64,000 bases of DNA, taken from the NCBI GenBank assembly GCA_034932685.1, contig JAYFOM010000024.1:56520-120519 (forward strand). Direction: 5' to 3'. Below, in pieces: positions 61,086 to 64,000 of the stretch. The notes beneath the pieces were generated by a model. It was not told where the DNA came from. It searched no databases and worked only from the letters and a program-made list of their open reading frames with translations. How positions within the stretch are numbered: position 1 is the first letter of the stretch; the number at the start of each line of letters is the position of its first letter. Source of the DNA: JAQUCI01 sp034932685. GTDB lineage: Bacteria > Bacillota_I > Bacilli_A > Erysipelotrichales > Erysipelotrichaceae. The translations under genes and the position numbers were made by a program.

Positions 61086-62036
61086 CTATAGTTCAATCAA
61101 TTGCATTGGAATAAGCAGCAATCGATATAACAAGATAACAAATACCCCTATCAATATATAAATAACAAGTTGCAAGTTCCTAGTCTTTTTTGAAATCATA
61201 TTCATGAAACGCAACTCACTTACTGTGATGTACTCTTTCAACAGCAAAATCGAATTTGATGTAAAATGTCCTGTTGCTAAAAATTTTTGTAATTTTGACT
61301 CATATGGTAAAGCAATGATTACATCATTCATATCTTTACCATTTTCAAACTGTTTTTTAGCCCAGGATGCACTGGCGGCTATAATTTTATCATCCTCAAG
61401 ATTTGATAGAATATTGAAACATGATAGTGTTGCTAATTCTTGTTCAAGTAAAGTTAAATATAGTACTGCAAAATTGATTGAATAATATTTTACTATCAAG
61501 CTGTTATTTAATTTATGATAGATAAATCTATATGATTTTACTTTATCTTTGTAAAATAGAAATAACAAAATAATAACTACTTTAAATAAAATCAAACTAA
61601 TTATTATAAAGAAGTTTAGAATAACACTTAATAGTTCTAGTTCAATTAGATTATCAGTAAACAAGCGAGTCATGATCATCACGTTGGGTATGATATAGAT
61701 ATTAAAAAATATCATCATAAAGAATAGAGCTATTAGTAAAATAAAGGGATATGCGAGTTTTTGTATAATCTTTTCTTTTATTACTTGTTGTTGCTTAATC
61801 TTTGCGATAATAAAAGTATTCATTCTAGCTTCACCTATCAAGTTTTCAATAAAGCTATACTTATAGGTAAGCCTATTAAATTTAGATTTGATATTACTTA
61901 AATTATCATCAAATACATGTTCTATCATTGATCTATCGCTTCCACTTGTGATTAATTGTGTATATAGTGTAAAATCATCGAATAATTCAGATTTCGGTTT
62001 TAGAACTGATAAATTTATCTTGCTTTGCTTTTTCAA
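61086..62036 (-). CDS. comGB: ComGB polytopic membrane protein of the pseudopilus
   Basis: Type II secretion F-like platform protein. It has three long hydrophobic segments (near 108-135, 145-175 and the C-terminal end) around cytoplasmic GspF-type domains. About 316 aa if translation begins at TTG 62036; an ATG at 62120 would extend it by 28 residues deep into comGA. Neither has a clear Shine-Dalgarno. It overlaps comGA by about 50 bases and precedes comGC. Confidence 0.85.
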   Translation of the reverse strand: MKKQSKINLSVLKPKSELFDDFTLYTQLITSGSDRSMIEHVFDDNLSNIKSKFNRLTYKYSFIENLIGEARMNTFIIAKIKQQQVIKEKIIQKLAYPFILLIALFFMMIFFNIYIIPNVMIMTRLFTDNLIELELLSVILNFFIIISLILFKVVIILLFLFYKDKVKSYRFIYHKLNNSLIVKYYSINFAVLYLTLLEQELATLSCFNILSNLEDDKIIAASASWAKKQFENGKDMNDVIIALPYESKLQKFLATGHFTSNSILLLKEYITVSELRFMNMISKKTRNLQLVIYILIGVFVILLYRLLLIPMQLIEL

Positions 62037-62952
62037 AGTAGAAAGATAGTGTTTTATAATTATCTGGTAAAGCTTGGTGTTGATGATAAAACGCAATCGC
62101 TTTAGTATCCATGATCTCATAAATAGCCAACCTTTCTTTCTGATATAACTTATTCACTAATCTTTGGTTAATGATGTAACTAATTGACTCATAAAAATCA
62201 AACATGTTGATATTTAAGTCTTTAAGTCTTGCAATTACACCAACACAACTTTTAGCATGGATTGTTGTTAATACAAGATGTCCAGTTAAAGCACTACGAA
62301 TTGCCATCTGTGCTTCCTTTTCATCTCTGATTTCACCAATAAATAATACATCAGGATCATGTCTCATTAATTGCTTTATTCCGTTTTCATAATCTAAATT
62401 TTGACGATTGTTAACTTGCAATTGGATAATATCGGTTAGTTTCATTTCAATAGGATCTTCGATTGTGTATATGCGTTTTGGAACAAGTTTTAATAATAAA
62501 TTATAAGCTGTTGTTGTTTTACCACTACCGGTTGGCCCTGAAAGTATTATTAACCCACTTTTCAACTTTAACATGTCTTTAAAATGACGATGTTGTTCTT
62601 TATAAATAGTCAAGTCATTATTTATAGCCTTTTGATATAGTATTCTTAATACACCATTGATTTGCTGATTTGATTTTATGAGTGCAAATCGCATGTGTAT
62701 CGTTTTATCATAATAAAGAAAGGAAAAACTACTTGTTTGTGGTTTGTTTTGATCAGCTAAATCTAGATTAGCAATGTACTGGATATAATTAAAGAAATCA
62801 ATATCAAAGATAGGTTTTGAAATATCAATAAACTTACTAATCCCTCGTATTTCAACTGTGAGATTAGCATCGTTATAATTAAAATGAATATCAGTAGCTT
62901 TATGTTTAAAAACGATCGTTAAAAGTGTGCATAGTTTTTGTTGGTTATTCAT
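61987..62952 (-). CDS. comGA: ComGA ATPase of the DNA-uptake pseudopilus
   Basis: Secretion ATPase (PulE/VirB11 class), 321 aa. Walker A LSGPTGSGKTTTAYNLL near residue 136, Asp box YTIEDPIE near 160, Walker B VLFIGEIRDEKEAQMAIRSA near 196 and the His box GHLVLTTIHAK near 219. The short N-terminal domain (no long N1/N2 region) fits ComGA. The ATG has no Shine-Dalgarno; the bases before it read TATATTATA and form a TATAAT that overlaps the start codon. Head of the seven-gene operon. Confidence 0.93.
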   Translation of the reverse strand: MNNQQKLCTLLTIVFKHKATDIHFNYNDANLTVEIRGISKFIDISKPIFDIDFFNYIQYIANLDLADQNKPQTSSFSFLYYDKTIHMRFALIKSNQQINGVLRILYQKAINNDLTIYKEQHRHFKDMLKLKSGLIILSGPTGSGKTTTAYNLLLKLVPKRIYTIEDPIEMKLTDIIQLQVNNRQNLDYENGIKQLMRHDPDVLFIGEIRDEKEAQMAIRSALTGHLVLTTIHAKSCVGVIARLKDLNINMFDFYESISYIINQRLVNKLYQKERLAIYEIMDTKAIAFYHQHQALPDNYKTLSFYFEKAKQDKFISSKTEI

Positions 62953-62985
62953 TATAATATAATTGATTTAAATAATGAAAATACC

Positions 62986-63011
62986 TAAAAAAAAAGAGCT
63001 AAGCTCTTTTT
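62986..63011 (-). terminator. Terminator after the metallo-hydrolase gene
   Basis: AAAAAGAGC/GCTCTTTTT stem with a three-base loop and a long T run on the minus strand; it overlaps the last codons of the gene and precedes comGA. Confidence 0.9.
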
Positions 63012-63601
63012 AGAAATATATTATTGATTATTTCTTCTTTAATAGAAGTTTTGTCGTCATGTCCTGGATAAAGCATAATATCTTCAGACAAGGTTTTTAT
63101 AAAAGATAAACTATGTTTCAAGTCACTTGCGTTTCCAGTTGGTAAATCAGTTCTACCAACACTATTTTTAAATATAGTATCGCCGGTGAAAAGTTTATCA
63201 TCGATTTGATAACAAACCGAACCTTTTGTATGTCCTGGAGTGTGATAGACAGTGAATGTTACACCATTTACATCAATTTGCCCTTCTTTAACGATGATTG
63301 TTGGCGAGTTAACTGTAATATTATATTTATAAGAACAATTTAAAGAGGCATTTTTTATCATTAAGGCATCTTGATGATGAATATAGACTGCGCATTTATA
63401 CACCTCATATAAATCATCAACTGCTCCAATATGATCAAAATGACCATGAGTTAATAAAATTGCACTTACTTTCTTATCATGTAAATGAGCTAATATCTTT
63501 TGAGGCCTTGATCCTGTATCAATTAAAATGTTATGATCTTCAAATTCTAAGATATAACAATTTGTTTGATATAATCCAACTTTAATTGATTTAATCTTCA
63601 T
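62999..63601 (-). CDS. Metallo-beta-lactamase-fold hydrolase (YqgX/glyoxalase II-like)
   Basis: 200 aa from ATG 63601 (KIKSIKVGLYQTNCYILEF is the family start; the upstream TTG at 63622 lies in the rpmG terminator). Metal ligands: LLTHGHFDHIGAVDDL near residue 53, HTPGHTKGSVCY near 127, FTGDTIF near 147 and YPGHDDKT near 186. The yqgX homologue likewise stands by comG in Bacillus. It probably hydrolyses thioesters such as S-lactoylglutathione analogues, but the substrate is not shown. No clear Shine-Dalgarno precedes it. Confidence 0.93.
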   Translation of the reverse strand: MKIKSIKVGLYQTNCYILEFEDHNILIDTGSRPQKILAHLHDKKVSAILLTHGHFDHIGAVDDLYEVYKCAVYIHHQDALMIKNASLNCSYKYNITVNSPTIIVKEGQIDVNGVTFTVYHTPGHTKGSVCYQIDDKLFTGDTIFKNSVGRTDLPTGNASDLKHSLSFIKTLSEDIMLYPGHDDKTSIKEEIINNIFLKRA

Positions 63602-63610
63602 GATTATTAT

Positions 63611-63634
63611 AAAAAAAGCCAATCGGCCTTTTTT
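63611..63634 (-). terminator. Terminator after rpmG
   Basis: Minus-strand hairpin of A-run plus GGCC, loop GATT, GG(C) plus T-run, with one bulged base; it overlaps the rpmG stop. Confidence 0.75.
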
Positions 63635-63782
63635 ATTTCTTCTCCTTGTGCTCTGTCATCTTATTACAACGTGGACAATATTTCTTAATTATCATTTTTT
63701 CCGGATTCTTACGTTTGTTACGAGATCCGAGATAGTTTTCTTCACCACATGTTGAACACTTGAATATTAATTTTTCGCGCAT
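63633..63782 (-). CDS. rpmG: 50S ribosomal protein L33, zinc-binding form
   Basis: 49 aa, found by direct translation. Starts MREKLIFKCSTCGEENY and ends KKYCPRCNKMTEHKEKK; the two CxxC pairs (Cys9/Cys12, Cys36/Cys39) make it the zinc-containing (C+) type. NYLGSRNKRKNPEKM is the conserved central stretch. SD GGGAGG precedes the ATG. Confidence 0.96.
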   Translation of the reverse strand: MREKLIFKCSTCGEENYLGSRNKRKNPEKMIIKKYCPRCNKMTEHKEKK

Positions 63783-63804
63783 ATTAAACCTCCCAAGCGA
63801 TATG

Positions 63805-63834
63805 ATTATATCATGGTTATCTTTAAATTACCAA
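63805..63834 (-). promoter_or_regulatory. Promoter of rpmG
   Basis: On the minus strand TTGGTA (63829-63834) and TATAAT (63805-63810), spacer 18, about 22 bases before the ATG. Confidence 0.68.
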
Positions 63835-63964
63835 TACTTTAGATATAAACTATTTATTGAAGTGTAGAGTTACAATTGATGTGAGACTTACCAACTAAAA
63901 TAGAAAAGCGAATGGAATCCTGTAAAATAGAGTTAGCACACTTTATAGAAAGGAAACCAATCGC

Positions 63965-64000
63965 ATGTCTATTATAACCCAATCTCAACGTTTTTTGCCC
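63965..64000 (+). CDS. Start of a plus-strand gene cut by the window end
   Basis: ATG at 63965 opens a frame that reads MSIITQSQRFLP to the last base, preceded by GAAAGGAAACC as a plausible ribosome binding site. It is the only plus-strand gene after the strand switch. Twelve residues are too few to identify it; a transposase is conceivable from the isolated position but unproven. Confidence 0.4.
   Translation, partial: MSIITQSQRFLP

Noticed and set aside
1..64000. Possible use of the mycoplasma code (TGA as Trp)
   Set aside because: xerD, dxs, ylxR and the small comGE frame end in TGA with the next gene overlapping, and tryptophans are encoded by TGG, so TGA is a stop.
1..64000. tRNA, rRNA, CRISPR arrays or prophage
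   Set aside because: No cloverleaf or TTCRANNC-type T-loop in the gaps, no regularly spaced repeats, and no phage structural genes were found; the gaps are all short.

Overview
This is a gene-dense, AT-rich (about one third G+C by eye) chromosomal segment of a wall-retaining member of the Firmicutes/Tenericutes lineage. The order of many housekeeping genes matches Bacillus subtilis: asp23-fakA-recG-plsX-rnc, polC-rimP-nusA-ylxR-ylxQ-infB-rbfA-truB-ribF, yqhY-nusB-xseA-xseB-ispA-dxs-tlyA-recN, xerD-deoB, and rplU-prp-rpmA-obgE-ruvA-ruvB. It carries both PolC and DnaE, murG and divIB, but no sporulation genes. TGA is used as a stop (xerD, dxs, ylxR), so the mycoplasma code does not apply. The best guess is an Erysipelotrichia-, RF39- or Izemoplasma-like lineage; the sequence alone does not fix it further. 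No tRNA, rRNA, CRISPR array, prophage or complete insertion sequence was seen, and no gene-free stretch exceeds 300 bases. || Layout: 1-4.2 kb, the 3' end of smc, then ftsY, ylxM, ackA and nrnA. 4.3-9.5 kb, dnaE and a two-component system. 9.5-18.2 kb is the accessory part: a nucleoside hydrolase on the minus strand, then trmN6, a DUF554 membrane protein, a neutral-ceramidase-like protein, an FRG-domain protein and a four-gene sugar-type ABC importer. 18.3-22.3 kb, the L21/Prp/L27/Obg/RuvAB block behind an L21 leader. 22.4-31.2 kb, murG, divIB, asp23, fakA, recG, plsX, rnc and a galactokinase. 31.2-43.3 kb, polC and the nusA-infB operon, interrupted by ttcA on the other strand. 43.3-52.8 kb, nusB to deoB, including the isoprenoid genes ispA and dxs, recN and xerD. 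|| At about 52.8 kb the coding strand switches almost completely: everything from 52.9 to 63.8 kb reads on the minus strand. That part holds hup, der, cmk, a tail-anchored protein, an FMN riboswitch with ribU, a second two-component system, efp, a complete comGA-GG pseudopilus operon, a metallo-beta-lactamase-fold hydrolase and rpmG. The switch, a dif-like 28-mer in the gap and the nearby xerD together suggest, but do not prove, that the replication terminus lies here. || Working links: RibU (riboswitch-controlled) and RibF form a riboflavin import and activation route. FakA and PlsX, with no fab genes or acpP between plsX and rnc, suggest use of exogenous fatty acids. Prp sits beside its substrate L27, which keeps the N-terminal extension Prp removes. 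The most unusual coding feature is an EF-P whose tip loop has lost the KPGKG motif and carries Met at the position of the modified lysine.
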